Source of the DNA: Xanthobacteraceae bacterium 501b
GTDB taxonomy: Bacteria > Pseudomonadota > Alphaproteobacteria > Rhizobiales > Xanthobacteraceae
Length of the DNA: 64,000 bases
Reading direction: 5' to 3'
NCBI GenBank assembly: GCA_000378025.1
Contig: KB899087.1
Coordinates: 1,054,001-1,118,000, forward strand
Under the pieces are notes generated by a model, which worked only from the letters and a program-made list of their open reading frames with translations, searched no databases and was not told the origin of the DNA. Of the stretch, positions 1 through 8,816 are shown one piece after another. Each line of letters starts with the position of its first letter. Within the stretch, counting starts at the first letter, position 1. The position numbers and the translations under genes were made by a program.

Positions 1-408
1 GCGCTTTCGCAGGCCTATGGTTTCGAGACCAAGAAGGCGCCGCCCTATGATGTCGCCGAGCATTGGGGCCCGCAGGTGATCCGCACCCTGCTGGAGGAGG
101 GCATTCCGCCCGGCATCGTGGTGAATGTGAACTTCCCCAACCGCCCGGTGAACGAGGTGCGCGGCATCGCCGTGACCGCGCAGGGCCGGCGAGACCAGGA
201 TTTGCTGCGCATTGACGAGCGGGCGGACGGGCGCGGAAATCCCTATTACTGGATCGCCTTTGAAAAGCGTATCTTCGAGACGGTGAATGGTTCGGATCTG
301 CACGCGCTCGACGAGGGCTGCATTTCAGTCACGCCGCTGCGTCTCGACATGACCGACGAGCCGATGATGACGAGGCTCGCGCAGGTTTTCGCGGCTAAGC
401 CGCGCTGA
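1..408 (+). CDS. surE: 5'-nucleotidase SurE (C-terminal part, cut by window edge)
   Basis: The reading frame is open from the first base and ends at the TGA at 406-408, giving about 135 residues of the C-terminal part of SurE; the start lies outside the window. SurE is a metal-dependent nucleoside-monophosphate phosphatase of the cytoplasm. The segment NVNFPNRP matches the conserved NVN-P motif of the family, followed by the usual C-terminal stretch ending near LRLDMTDEPMM. The metal-binding aspartates near the N terminus cannot be seen. It is followed after 41 bases by pcm and then an nlpD-like gene, the surE-pcm-nlpD order found in many proteobacteria, which supports the call. Confidence 0.93.
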   Translation, partial: ALSQAYGFETKKAPPYDVAEHWGPQVIRTLLEEGIPPGIVVNVNFPNRPVNEVRGIAVTAQGRRDQDLLRIDERADGRGNPYYWIAFEKRIFETVNGSDLHALDEGCISVTPLRLDMTDEPMMTRLAQVFAAKPR

Positions 409-449
409 GGCATGGGCCCGCCGTTCCGGACGGGGCAGGGAGGTCGCCC

Positions 450-1106
450 GTGAGCGGCGCCGACAAGAGCGAGGATCTGCAGCGCGCCGAATTGCTGCTG
501 GCGCTGCGCAAGCGCGGGCTGCGCGAGCGGCAGGTGATGCGCGCCATGGAGCAGGTGCCGCGCGAGCGCTTCGTCGAGCCGGCCTTCCGTCCCATCGCCT
601 GGCAGGACCTCGCTCTGCCGATCGATTGCGGCCAGACCATCAGCCAGCCCACCGTGGTGGCGCTGATGACCGAGGCGCTGGAACTCGGCCCCTCGCACAG
701 CGTGCTGGAGGTGGGCACCGGCTCGGGCTACCAGACCGCCATCCTCGCCAGCATCGCCGGCCATGTGGTGACGCTGGAGCGCTTCCGCACGCTGGCGGAC
801 TCGGCGGCTCGCCGGCTCGCCTCGCTCGGCATCGCCAATGTCGAGGTGCTGGTCGCCGATGGGCGGGACGGCGCCCCCCAGAGCGCCCCCTTCGACCGCA
901 TCCTGCTCACCGCCGCGGTGGAGGAGGTGCCGCCGGCGCTTTTCGAGCAACTGGCGATGGGCGGCATACTCGTCGCCCCGGTCGGGCCGCCCGAGGGCAC
1001 GCAGTTTCTCATGCGCTACCGCCGCGGATTGCAGGGGCTGGAGACGCGCGAACTCGGGCTGGTGCGGTTCGTTCCGATGTTGCCCGGTGTCGCGGTAGTG
1101 CTCTGA
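450..1106 (+). CDS. pcm: Protein-L-isoaspartate O-methyltransferase
   Basis: This 218-residue protein methylates L-isoaspartyl residues in damaged proteins using S-adenosylmethionine, starting their repair. GQTISQP at residues 61-67 is a family motif and VLEVGTGSGYQTAILA at 85-100 is the SAM-binding motif I. The length is typical. The start is a GTG at 450 because no ATG lies between the surE stop and the conserved N-terminal region, and the GGGAGG at 438-443 is a good ribosome binding site. It probably shares a transcript with surE upstream and perhaps nlpD downstream (108-base gap). Confidence 0.93.
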   Translation: MSGADKSEDLQRAELLLALRKRGLRERQVMRAMEQVPRERFVEPAFRPIAWQDLALPIDCGQTISQPTVVALMTEALELGPSHSVLEVGTGSGYQTAILASIAGHVVTLERFRTLADSAARRLASLGIANVEVLVADGRDGAPQSAPFDRILLTAAVEEVPPALFEQLAMGGILVAPVGPPEGTQFLMRYRRGLQGLETRELGLVRFVPMLPGVAVVL

Positions 1107-1214
1107 GAATGCCGGGAATCCGCCATTTTTCCTGACGTGTCGGGCCCGGCTTAAGCGGCTGTTTACCTGTACGACGCATTAATCTCCACGAGTCCAGCGT
1201 TCGGGTGGGGTGCG

Positions 1215-2450
1215 ATGCGTAAATTTCTGACGGCGTCCGGTAGCGGTCCCCTCATGCGGATTTCCTTCGTCGTTCTGACGGCGGGGGGAATGGCCGCGTG
1301 CAGCGCCGATTCCGCCCGGTTCAGCAGCAATCCCAACTCAAATCCCTTCGCATCGTCGCCGACCTATACCGGCTCGGTTGCCGCCGCCCCGACGGGCGCG
1401 GTGCAGAGCGCGCCGATGGGCGGATCGTCGACGGGTGGCGTGCCGCTGGCGCCGATCGGCCAGCCAGTCGCCAGCGCCTCGCCCGCCCCCTACGGCACGC
1501 CGGCCCCCTATGGAGCCCCCGCTCCCTATGGCACGCCGGTGGCGAGCGCTCCTTATGGCGCCCCGACCCAGCTTTCCGCCGCTCCCACCTACACGCCGCC
1601 GGCCGCGCCGCAGGCCGGCTATGGCGGTACCCAGCCGCTCTATGGCAGCCAGCCGCAGCCGCTGCAGGCGCCCGTTGCCGCCGCCCCGGTGCGCACGCCC
1701 GCCCCGCAGGTTGCTGCCGCCGGCGGCTCTCATGTGGTGGCGCCGGGCGAGACGCTGAGCTCGATCGCCCGCAATTACGGGCTGACGCGCACCGAACTGG
1801 CGAATGCCAACGGCATCGACTTCAACACCATGGTGCGGATCGGCCAGAAGCTGACCATTCCCGGTTCCGCTGGCGGGGCGGTGATCGCCGCTGCGCCCAA
1901 GCCGGCAATCGCCACCCCGGTGGCGCCGAAGCCGACCCCGGTGGTCGCCACCGCGCCCGCAACACCGGCTGTCGCGCCGGTCGCCCAGGCGACCGCGGCG
2001 CCGAAGCCGCAGACCATCGCCGCCGTCAAGCCTTCCGAGACGCCGGACGAGATCCGCACCGCTGCCGCAGGCCCGCAGTTCCGCTGGCCGGTGCGCGGGC
2101 GCGTCATCTCGGGCTTCGGGCCCAAGCCCGGCGGCCAGCAGAATGAGGGCATCAACATCTCGGTGCCGGAAGGCACTTCGGTGAAGGCCGCTGAAGACGG
2201 CGTCGTCGCCTATGCCGGCAGCGAGCTGAAGGGCTATGGCAACCTGGTCCTCATCAAGCACGCCGATGGCTGGGTCACGGCCTATGCCAATAACAGCGCG
2301 CTGGATGTGAAGAAGGGCGACACCGTCAAGCGCGGCCAGGTGATCGCCAAGGCCGGCCAGACCGGCAATGTCACCTCGCCGCAGCTGCATTTCGAGATCC
2401 GCAAGGGCTCGCAGCCGGTCGACCCCTCGCAATATCTCGCCGGTCTCTGA
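1215..2450 (+). CDS. nlpD: NlpD-like LysM/M23 (LytM) lipoprotein, probable amidase activator
   Basis: The protein has 411 residues. It begins with a hydrophobic segment ending in GGMAAC, a plausible lipobox with Cys29 as the lipidated residue. Residues 30-170 are low complexity, rich in Pro, Ala, Gly and Tyr, with repeated APYG units around 91-116. A LysM peptidoglycan-binding domain covers about 172-216, a Pro/Ala linker about 220-285, and a LytM/M23 domain about 289-408. The zinc ligands of active M23 peptidases are not kept: the usual HxxxD reads EGINI and the usual HLHFE reads QLHFE. This matches regulators such as E. coli NlpD, which activate cell-wall amidases instead of cutting peptidoglycan. 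An alternative start is Met14 at 1254. Its place after surE-pcm supports the name. Confidence 0.85.
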   Translation: MRKFLTASGSGPLMRISFVVLTAGGMAACSADSARFSSNPNSNPFASSPTYTGSVAAAPTGAVQSAPMGGSSTGGVPLAPIGQPVASASPAPYGTPAPYGAPAPYGTPVASAPYGAPTQLSAAPTYTPPAAPQAGYGGTQPLYGSQPQPLQAPVAAAPVRTPAPQVAAAGGSHVVAPGETLSSIARNYGLTRTELANANGIDFNTMVRIGQKLTIPGSAGGAVIAAAPKPAIATPVAPKPTPVVATAPATPAVAPVAQATAAPKPQTIAAVKPSETPDEIRTAAAGPQFRWPVRGRVISGFGPKPGGQQNEGINISVPEGTSVKAAEDGVVAYAGSELKGYGNLVLIKHADGWVTAYANNSALDVKKGDTVKRGQVIAKAGQTGNVTSPQLHFEIRKGSQPVDPSQYLAGL

Positions 2451-2546
2451 CCGCCGCACTCCCCTAGGCGGGAACCGTTACCCCCTTAGGCGGAGCCATG
2501 CGCTCCGCCTCACCCATCCGGCGCGACGTTAGGACCTTGGCGCCGG

Positions 2547-3443
2547 TCAGCGCGGGGCGGCCGGCGGTTCCGACAAGGACACGCCAAGCCGCCCCGCGAC
2601 ATCCTGCACATATTGCCACGCCGTGCGGCCCGAACGCGCCCCGCGCGTGGTCGACCATTCCAGCGCTTCCTGCCGCAGCGTCTCCGGCGCGATGGGAATG
2701 GCGAAGTGGGCGATGTAGCTGTCGATCATCGCGAGATAATCGTCCTGGCTGCATTTGTGGAAGCCCAGCCACAGGCCGAACCGGTCGGAGAGCGAGACCT
2801 TCTCCTCCACCGCCTCGCCGGGATTGATCGCGGTCGAACGCTCGTTCTCCACCATTTCGCGCGCCAATATGTGGCGGCGGTTGGAGGTGGCGTAGAAGAT
2901 CACATTCTCCGGGCGTCCCTCGATGCCGCCCTCCAGTACCGCCTTCAGCGACTTGTAGGAAGTGTCGTCGGCGTCGAAGGACAGGTCGTCGCAGAAGATG
3001 ACGAATCGGAACGGGGCCGGCCGCACCAGGCTCATCAGCGCCGGCAGCGTCTCGATGTCCTCGCGGTGAATCTCCACCAGCTTGAGCGGCGGCTTGCCTT
3101 CGCGCGCCATCTCGGCGTTGACCGAGGCATGGGCGGCCTTGACCAGCGAACTCTTGCCCATGCCACGCGCGCCCCACAGCAGGGCGTTATTGGCCGGAAG
3201 GTCGCGGGCGAAGCGCAGCGTGTTGTCCATCAACAGGTCGCGGGTGCGCTCAATGCCCTTGAGAAGCTCCATCTCGACCCGGCTGACACGCGGCACGGCT
3301 TCGAGCCGGCGCTCGTCTGCATGCCAGATGAAAGCGTCGGCCTGCGTGAAGTCGGCGGTGGCTGCGCGGGCGGGGGCAAGGCGTTCGAGCGCGTCGGCGA
3401 TGCGGGTGAGTACGGCGCCGAGATCGGCCGGTGAGTGGGTCAT
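2547..3443 (-). CDS. DUF815-type P-loop ATPase
   Basis: This 298-residue protein carries a Walker A motif, GARGMGKSS at residues 91-99, and a Walker B-like FVIFCDD near 147-153, followed by YATSNRRHI, a sensor-1-like segment. This arrangement is typical of the DUF815 family of AAA-like ATPases, whose cellular role is not settled. The start ATG at 3443 is preceded by GGAGGAG with a six-base spacer. The gene stands alone on the reverse strand, convergent with nlpD and divergent from yajC. In related alphaproteobacteria such a gene also sits beside yajC-secDF (from memory of gene order). The family call is firm; a biochemical function cannot be given. Confidence 0.85.
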   Translation of the reverse strand: MTHSPADLGAVLTRIADALERLAPARAATADFTQADAFIWHADERRLEAVPRVSRVEMELLKGIERTRDLLMDNTLRFARDLPANNALLWGARGMGKSSLVKAAHASVNAEMAREGKPPLKLVEIHREDIETLPALMSLVRPAPFRFVIFCDDLSFDADDTSYKSLKAVLEGGIEGRPENVIFYATSNRRHILAREMVENERSTAINPGEAVEEKVSLSDRFGLWLGFHKCSQDDYLAMIDSYIAHFAIPIAPETLRQEALEWSTTRGARSGRTAWQYVQDVAGRLGVSLSEPPAAPR

Positions 3444-3553
3444 GATGGGCTCCTCCGCCTGCGGGAATAGCCATTGCGGCGGCGCGGGACAAGCGGAACC
3501 GTAACGCTCGGTACGCCATAGCGCGCCTGTGACCCCGCTCCGGCCGACGGCGT

Positions 3554-3581
3554 TTGCATTCGGCGGGAGCGTCAGTATAGT
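3554..3581 (+). promoter_or_regulatory. Probable sigma-70 promoter of yajC-secDF
   Basis: TTGCAT at 3554-3559 and TATAGT at 3576-3581 are separated by 16 bases, close to the housekeeping promoter consensus, and lie 57 bases upstream of the yajC ATG. It is a pattern match by eye only. Confidence 0.6.
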
Positions 3582-3637
3582 CCGCGCCGCTTCGCCGGGC
3601 CTTTCGCCCGCCTTCGATCGACGGACAAGGAACCGAC

Positions 3638-3979
3638 ATGTTGATTACGCCCGCCTATGCGCAGGCCGCCCCCATGGGCGGCGGTACCGACATGCTGATG
3701 TCGCTGCTGCCTTTCGTGCTGATCTTCGTGATCATGTATTTCCTGATTCTGCGCCCGCAGCAGAAGAAGGTGAAGGCGCACCAGGAAATGGTGAAGAGTG
3801 TCCGTCGCGGCGACACCGTCGTCACCTCGGGCGGGCTGATCGGCAAGGTCGCGCGGGTGATCGACGACAGCGAGATCGAGCTGCAGGTGTCGGAGGGCGT
3901 GAAGATCCGCCAGCTGCGCGGCATGATCTCCGAGGTTCGCGCCAAGGGCGAGCCGGCCAAGGAAGATACCGAGTCCTGA
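3638..3979 (+). CDS. yajC: Preprotein translocase subunit YajC
   Basis: YajC is a small inner-membrane protein that associates with SecDF. The 113-residue product has one membrane segment at about residues 19-38 followed by FLILRPQQKK, the family signature, and then a charged cytoplasmic domain. The start ATG at 3638 follows an AAGGA-type site. It is the first gene of the yajC-secD-secF operon, with 49 bases to secD, and a good promoter lies just upstream. Confidence 0.95.
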   Translation: MLITPAYAQAAPMGGGTDMLMSLLPFVLIFVIMYFLILRPQQKKVKAHQEMVKSVRRGDTVVTSGGLIGKVARVIDDSEIELQVSEGVKIRQLRGMISEVRAKGEPAKEDTES

Positions 3980-4028
3980 GCGCTGACCTCTTGCGGCCGT
4001 AACCGCTAGGGCGGCCGGAAGGAACCCC

Positions 4029-5627
4029 ATGCTTTACTTCTCGAAATGGAAGGCGTTCGCGATCCTGGCGGTCTCGGCCATCATCTGTTTGATGGCCGTG
4101 CCCAGCCTGCTGTCGCAATCCGCCTATGACAGCCTGCCCAGCTTCCTCCAGCGCAAGATCGTGCTGGGCCTCGACCTTCAGGGCGGGTCCTACATCGTCC
4201 TGCAGGTCGACGCCCAATCCGTGCGCAAGATCCGCCTTGAGCAGCTGCGCGACGACGCACGCCGCGTGCTGCGCGATGCCAAGATCGGTTACACCGGCCT
4301 CGCCATCCAGGGCGAGGCGGTCGAGGTGCGGATCCGCGACGGCCAGGATGTCGAGGCGGCGCTGACCCAGCTGCGCACGCTGGCGCTGCCGATCGGCGGC
4401 GCGATGGCGAGCGCCGGACAGCTCGACACCGATGTCTCGCGCGATGGCAACACCATCGCACTGGCGCCGACCTCGGCCGGCGTCCAGGCCCGCACCATCC
4501 AGGCGGTGTCGCAGTCGATCGAGATCATCCGCAAGCGTATCGACCAGCTCGGCACCACCGAGCCGTCGATCCAGCGCCAGGGCGCCGACCGGATCCAGGT
4601 GCAGGTGCCGGGCCTGCAGGACCCCTCGCGGCTCAAGGCCCTTCTCGGCCAGACCGCGCAGCTGACCTTCCGCCTTGTCGACAACACGATGAGCCCGCAG
4701 CAGGCGCTGCAGGGCCGTGCGCCGGCCGGAACGGATGTTCTCACCTCGCAGGACAACCCGCCGGTTCCCTATCTGATCGAGCAGCGCGTGCTGGTCGCCG
4801 GCGAAGACCTCACCGACGCGCAGCCGGGCTTCGACCCGACGACGCGCGAGCCGGTGGTCACCTTCCGCTTCAACACCAATGGCGCCCGTCGCTTCGCCGA
4901 GGCGACGCAGGCCAATGTCGGCCGGCCCTTCGCCATCATCCTCGACAACCACGTCATCTCGGCGCCTGTCATACGCGAGCCGATCCTCGGTGGCTCCGGC
5001 CAGATCAGCGGCAATTTCACCGTGCAGGAAGCGAACGACCTCGCCATCCTGCTGCGGGCCGGCGCCCTGCCAGTGCCGCTGCAGGTGGTGGAAGAGCGCA
5101 CGGTCGGGCCGGGCCTCGGCGCGGATTCGATCCGGGCCGGCCTCATCGCCTCCATCGTCGGCGCGACGCTCGTCGCGTTGTTCATGGTGGCGACCTACGG
5201 CCTGTTCGGCGTCATCGCCAATATCGCCGTCGCGATCAATGTCGGCATGATCTTCGGCCTCCTGGCCATGCTCGGGGCGACGCTGACGCTTCCCGGCATC
5301 GCCGGCGTGGTGCTCACGGTCGGCATCGCGGTGGATTCCAACGTTCTGATCTATGAACGCATCCGCGAGGAGGCGAGGGCAGGGCGGTCGGCCATTTCGG
5401 CGATCGACGCCGGATTCACGCGCGCCCTGGCGACGATCCTCGATTCCAACATCACCACCTTCATCGCGGCGGCGGTGCTGTTCTATGTCGGTTCCGGCCC
5501 GGTGCGTGGCTTCGCCATCACCTTCGGCATCGGCATCATGACCACCGTCTTCACCGCCTTCACGCTGACCCGCCTTATGGTGGCGCTGTGGGTGCGCTGG
5601 CGGCGCCCCCAGCGCGTGCCGATCTAA
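4029..5627 (+). CDS. secD: Protein translocase subunit SecD
   Basis: SecD (532 residues) forms with SecF the membrane complex that uses the proton motive force to help SecYEG complete protein export. A first membrane helix lies at about 7-27, then GLDLQGG at 47-53, a conserved motif at the start of the large periplasmic domain, which runs to about residue 360. Five further helices follow, with AVDSNVLIYERIREE as the conserved motif of the transmembrane domain. The length matches other alphaproteobacterial SecD proteins. The gene is 17 bases ahead of secF. Confidence 0.97.
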   Translation: MLYFSKWKAFAILAVSAIICLMAVPSLLSQSAYDSLPSFLQRKIVLGLDLQGGSYIVLQVDAQSVRKIRLEQLRDDARRVLRDAKIGYTGLAIQGEAVEVRIRDGQDVEAALTQLRTLALPIGGAMASAGQLDTDVSRDGNTIALAPTSAGVQARTIQAVSQSIEIIRKRIDQLGTTEPSIQRQGADRIQVQVPGLQDPSRLKALLGQTAQLTFRLVDNTMSPQQALQGRAPAGTDVLTSQDNPPVPYLIEQRVLVAGEDLTDAQPGFDPTTREPVVTFRFNTNGARRFAEATQANVGRPFAIILDNHVISAPVIREPILGGSGQISGNFTVQEANDLAILLRAGALPVPLQVVEERTVGPGLGADSIRAGLIASIVGATLVALFMVATYGLFGVIANIAVAINVGMIFGLLAMLGATLTLPGIAGVVLTVGIAVDSNVLIYERIREEARAGRSAISAIDAGFTRALATILDSNITTFIAAAVLFYVGSGPVRGFAITFGIGIMTTVFTAFTLTRLMVALWVRWRRPQRVPI

Positions 5628-5644
5628 GAAAGGCGAGCATTTCC

Positions 5645-6610
5645 ATGCGTCTGCTCCGCATCGTACCGGACGACACGAATTTCGACTTCATCCGCTTCCG
5701 GCGGATCAGCTTTCCGATCTCGGCCCTGCTGTCGATCGTGGCGCTGGTGGCGTTCTTCACCATGGGTCTGAATTTCGGCATCGACTTCAAGGGCGGCACG
5801 CTGCTTGAAGTGCGCTACGCCAACAACACGCTGAACATCGCCGATGTCCGCTCGCGCCTTGAGTCGCTCGACCTTGGCGAGGTGCAGATCCAGGAGATCG
5901 GCGGCGACGGCGAGGTGCTGATCCGCGTCGCCCAGCAGCCGGGTGGCGAGCAGGCCCAGCAGGTGGTGGTCGGCAAGGTGCGCGCGGCGCTCGGCGAGGG
6001 GGTCGAGTACCGCCGCATCGAGGTGGTTGGTCCGCGCGTCTCGCAGGAACTGCTCAGCTACGGCATTGTCGGGCTGATGATGGCGGTCGTCTGTATCCTC
6101 ATCTATCTCTGGTTCCGCTTCGAATGGCAGTTCGCGCTCGGCGCCTCGATCGCCAACTTCCACGATATCGTGCTCACCATCGGGTTCATGGCGATCTTCC
6201 AGATCGACTTCGACCTGACCAGCGTCGCCGCCCTGCTCACCATTCTGGGCTACTCGCTGAACGACACCATCGTCATCTATGACCGCATCCGCGAAATGCT
6301 GCGGCGCTACAAGAAGATGCCGACGGAAGAGCTGCTGAACGCCTCGATCAACTCCACCCTGTCGCGCTCGGTCATCACCCATGTGACGGTGACGCTGGCG
6401 CTGCTGGCGCTGGTGCTGTTCGGCGGCCGGGCGATCCACTCCTTCTCTGTGACGATGATGTTCGGCGTGGTGCTCGTCGGCACCTATACCTCGATCTTCA
6501 TCGCTTCGCCGCTGCTGATCTATCTCGGCGTCTCGACCCGGGCGATGGCGGAGAAGGCGGAGAAGGAAGCCAAGAGCGCCAATTCCAAGGCGGAACGTCT
6601 CGCGCCGTGA
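5645..6610 (+). CDS. secF: Protein translocase subunit SecF
   Basis: SecF is the partner of SecD in the export complex. The protein is taken to start at the ATG at 5645 (MRLLRIVPDDTNFDF), giving 321 residues; an in-frame extension upstream would overlap secD and lacks family features. FGIDFKGGTLLEV near the N terminus is the SecF-type GIDF.GG motif, and LGYSLNDTIVIYDRIRE is the conserved motif in the transmembrane domain. The C-terminal tail is rich in lysine and glutamate. The gene is directly followed by the Mth938-domain gene. Confidence 0.96.
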   Translation: MRLLRIVPDDTNFDFIRFRRISFPISALLSIVALVAFFTMGLNFGIDFKGGTLLEVRYANNTLNIADVRSRLESLDLGEVQIQEIGGDGEVLIRVAQQPGGEQAQQVVVGKVRAALGEGVEYRRIEVVGPRVSQELLSYGIVGLMMAVVCILIYLWFRFEWQFALGASIANFHDIVLTIGFMAIFQIDFDLTSVAALLTILGYSLNDTIVIYDRIREMLRRYKKMPTEELLNASINSTLSRSVITHVTVTLALLALVLFGGRAIHSFSVTMMFGVVLVGTYTSIFIASPLLIYLGVSTRAMAEKAEKEAKSANSKAERLAP

Positions 6611-6641
6611 GCGCGGGAGAGCGTAAACGGGGGAGGGGCTG

Positions 6642-7019
6642 ATGGCGACGCCGGACGCCCACCTTCCCACTCAGGTTCCGATCGACGGCTATGCGCGCGG
6701 CGCGTTCCACTTCGCCGGCATGGCGTCGGCCGGTTCCATCCTGGCGCTGCCCTCCGGCATCCACGCCTGGCCGCCGCGTGTTCCGGGTGAGATCGATGCG
6801 GGTGCGCTTGCGCGGGTTCTCGCCGAGGCCGCCGGCATCGAACTCCTGCTGATTGGCACCGGGCCGGACCCCTGGCCGCTTCCCGACGCCCTGCGCTGGC
6901 AGTTGCGCGATGCCGGTATCGCGGTCGATACCCTGCCTACCCGGTCGGCCGCCTCGACCTATAATGTGCTTCTGGCGGAAGGCCGCGCGGTCGCCGCCGC
7001 GCTGCTCGCGCTGCCCTGA
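6642..7019 (+). CDS. Mth938-like (DUF498) domain protein
   Basis: This 125-residue protein is a member of the Mth938/NDUFAF3-like family. The segments INGYARGAFHF-like near the start (here IDGYARGAFHF) and LLIGTGPDPWPLP in the middle are typical. Eukaryotic relatives help assemble respiratory complex I; whether bacterial members do so is not known. It lies 31 bases after secF and 38 bases before a squalene/phytoene-synthase-family gene, an association seen in other Rhizobiales. The eukaryotic relatives of both genes (NDUFAF3 and NDUFAF6) are complex I assembly factors, which makes the pairing suggestive. Confidence 0.85.
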   Translation: MATPDAHLPTQVPIDGYARGAFHFAGMASAGSILALPSGIHAWPPRVPGEIDAGALARVLAEAAGIELLLIGTGPDPWPLPDALRWQLRDAGIAVDTLPTRSAASTYNVLLAEGRAVAAALLALP

Positions 7020-7057
7020 CGCCGCGCCGCCCGTCGCCCAACTTCCGGACCGCAGAC

Positions 7058-7930
7058 ATGAGCCGGCCAAGCCTGACCACGGACACGGACTATTGCGCGG
7101 CGCTGGTGCGCGATCTCGACCGCGACCGCTATGTCGCCGACCTGTTCGCGCCCGCCGGGCCGCGCGGCGCGCTGTTTGCCCTGCATGCCTTCAATGTCGA
7201 GGTGTCGCGGGTGCGCGAGGCGATCACCAATCCGCTGGCCGGTGAGGTGCGGCTGCACTGGTGGCGCGAGGCGCTGGCTGGCGGCGCGCGCGGCGATGTG
7301 CAGGCCAACCCGGTGGCGGCGGCGCTGCTCGCGGCGATCGAGACGTACCGGCTGCCGCGCGCCAGCCTTGAGGCGCTGCTGGAAGCCCGGCAGTTCGATC
7401 TCTATGACGACGCGATGCCGACGGTGAACGATCTGGAGGGCTATGCCGGCGAGACCTCCTCGGCGCTGATCCGCCTCGCCACGCTGGTGCTGGCGCCGGA
7501 GGCGGGCACGGCCTCTGCCGAGGCGGCCGGGCATGCCGGGGTGGCCTATGCGGTCACGGGGCTGCTGCGGGCCTTTCCTGTCCATGCCCGGCGCGGCCAG
7601 TGCTATCTCCCGCTCGATCTGCTGACCGCGCACAAGCTGACGCGCGAGGACGCGGTGTCGGGGCAGGCGAGCCCGGCGCTCATGGAGGTGCTCGCCATAT
7701 TGCGGGTGCTGGCCCGCCGGCATTATGGGGCGGCGATGACGGCGCTGGCCGGGGTGAACCCGGCCGAATTGCCGGCCTTCCTGCCCTTGATGCTGGTGCC
7801 CGGCGATCTCGACGCCATGGAACGCCCGCACGACCCGTTCGCGGCCGTCCCGGCGGCGCCCGCGCTCGCGCGCCTGTGGCGGCTCTGGCGCGGGGCCGGT
7901 GCGCTCAGAAAGGCCGTGAAGGCCCGCTGA
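7058..7930 (+). CDS. Squalene/phytoene synthase family protein (NDUFAF6-like)
   Basis: The 290-residue protein belongs to the trans-isoprenyl diphosphate synthase fold (squalene/phytoene synthase). The N-terminal part DRDRYVADLFAP and RLHWWREAL resemble the shorter NDUFAF6-type branch. The aspartate-rich DXXXD motifs that true synthases use to bind magnesium are not clearly complete: only weak versions such as DLYDD are visible. An isoprenoid enzyme role is therefore doubtful and an assembly-factor-like role is possible. It follows the Mth938-domain gene in the same direction and ends convergent with kdsA. Confidence 0.75.
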   Translation: MSRPSLTTDTDYCAALVRDLDRDRYVADLFAPAGPRGALFALHAFNVEVSRVREAITNPLAGEVRLHWWREALAGGARGDVQANPVAAALLAAIETYRLPRASLEALLEARQFDLYDDAMPTVNDLEGYAGETSSALIRLATLVLAPEAGTASAEAAGHAGVAYAVTGLLRAFPVHARRGQCYLPLDLLTAHKLTREDAVSGQASPALMEVLAILRVLARRHYGAAMTALAGVNPAELPAFLPLMLVPGDLDAMERPHDPFAAVPAAPALARLWRLWRGAGALRKAVKAR

Positions 7931-7931
7931 G

Positions 7932-7950
7932 GCGCCGGTTCAGCCGGCGC
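7932..7950. terminator. GC-rich hairpin between convergent genes
   Basis: GCGCCGG at 7932-7938 and CCGGCGC at 7944-7950 form a perfect 7-bp stem with a five-base loop. It lies just after the isoprenoid-synthase-family gene and overlaps the last codons of kdsA. There is no clear T-run on either side, so it is a weak terminator candidate. Confidence 0.4.
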
Positions 7951-8788
7951 GGTCCTTGGCGATCCGGTCAAAGGCCTGGAGCCGGGCGACAAGGGCCTCG
8001 AACTGGTTCAGCGGCACCATGTTGGGGCCGTCGGACGGGGCCTTGTCGGGATCGGGATGGGTCTCGATGAACACGCCGGCGACGCCGACCGCCACCGCCG
8101 CCCGCGCCAGCACCGGCACGAATTCGCGCTGTCCGCCGGAGGAGGTGCCCTGTCCGCCGGGCTGCTGCACCGAATGAGTGGCATCGAAAATGACCGGCGC
8201 GCCTGTCGTCTCCGCCATGATCGGCAGCGCCCGCATGTCGGTGACAAGGGTGTTGTAGCCGAAGGAAACGCCCCGCTCCGTCACCAGCACGTTCGGATTG
8301 CCGCCCTCGATCAGCTTGGCGACAACGTTCTTCATGTCCCAGGGGGCGAGGAACTGCCCCTTCTTCACATTGACGACCCGCCCGGTAGCGGCAGCGGCGA
8401 TGAGAAGGTCGGTTTGGCGGCAGAGGAAGGCGGGGATCTGCAGGACGTCGACCACCTCGCCGACCGGCGCGCACTGGTCATTCTCGTGCACATCGGTCAG
8501 CACCGGCATGCCGTAGCGCTCGCGGATCTCGGCGAAGACGGGGAGGGCGGCGGAAAGGCCCATGCCGCGCGCACCCTTGATCGAGGTCCGATTCGCCTTG
8601 TCGAAAGAGGCCTTGAACACCACGCCGACATTGAGCCGGGTGGCGATCTCCTTGATCGCGGCGGCGCATTCGAGCGCGTGGTCGCGGCTTTCCATCTGGC
8701 AGGGGCCGGCGATCAGCGCCAGCGGCAGGTCATTGCCGAAGCGCACATTGCCGATCGAAACCACGGAATTAGCGCCTGAGCCGCTCAT
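7940..8788 (-). CDS. kdsA: 3-deoxy-8-phosphooctulonate synthase
   Basis: KdsA (282 residues) condenses phosphoenolpyruvate with arabinose 5-phosphate to KDO 8-phosphate, a step towards the inner core of lipopolysaccharide. [10 protein letters not shown] at residues 26-34 and [12 protein letters not shown] near 58-69 are signature motifs; [18 protein letters not shown] near the C terminus is the conserved metal and substrate region. The protein has full length. It lies 28 bases downstream of kdsD, which makes the arabinose 5-phosphate it uses, so the two form a metabolic operon on the reverse strand. Confidence 0.96.
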   Translation of the reverse strand: MSGSGANSVVSIGNVRFGNDLPLALIAGPCQMESRDHALECAAAIKEIATRLNVGVVFKASFDKANRTSIKGARGMGLSAALPVFAEIRERYGMPVLTDVHENDQCAPVGEVVDVLQIPAFLCRQTDLLIAAAATGRVVNVKKGQFLAPWDMKNVVAKLIEGGNPNVLVTERGVSFGYNTLVTDMRALPIMAETTGAPVIFDATHSVQQPGGQGTSSGGQREFVPVLARAAVAVGVAGVFIETHPDPDKAPSDGPNMVPLNQFEALVARLQAFDRIAKDRAG

Positions 8789-8816
8789 GAGATGTTCCTC
8801 GGGTGGGGCGCGGGGG

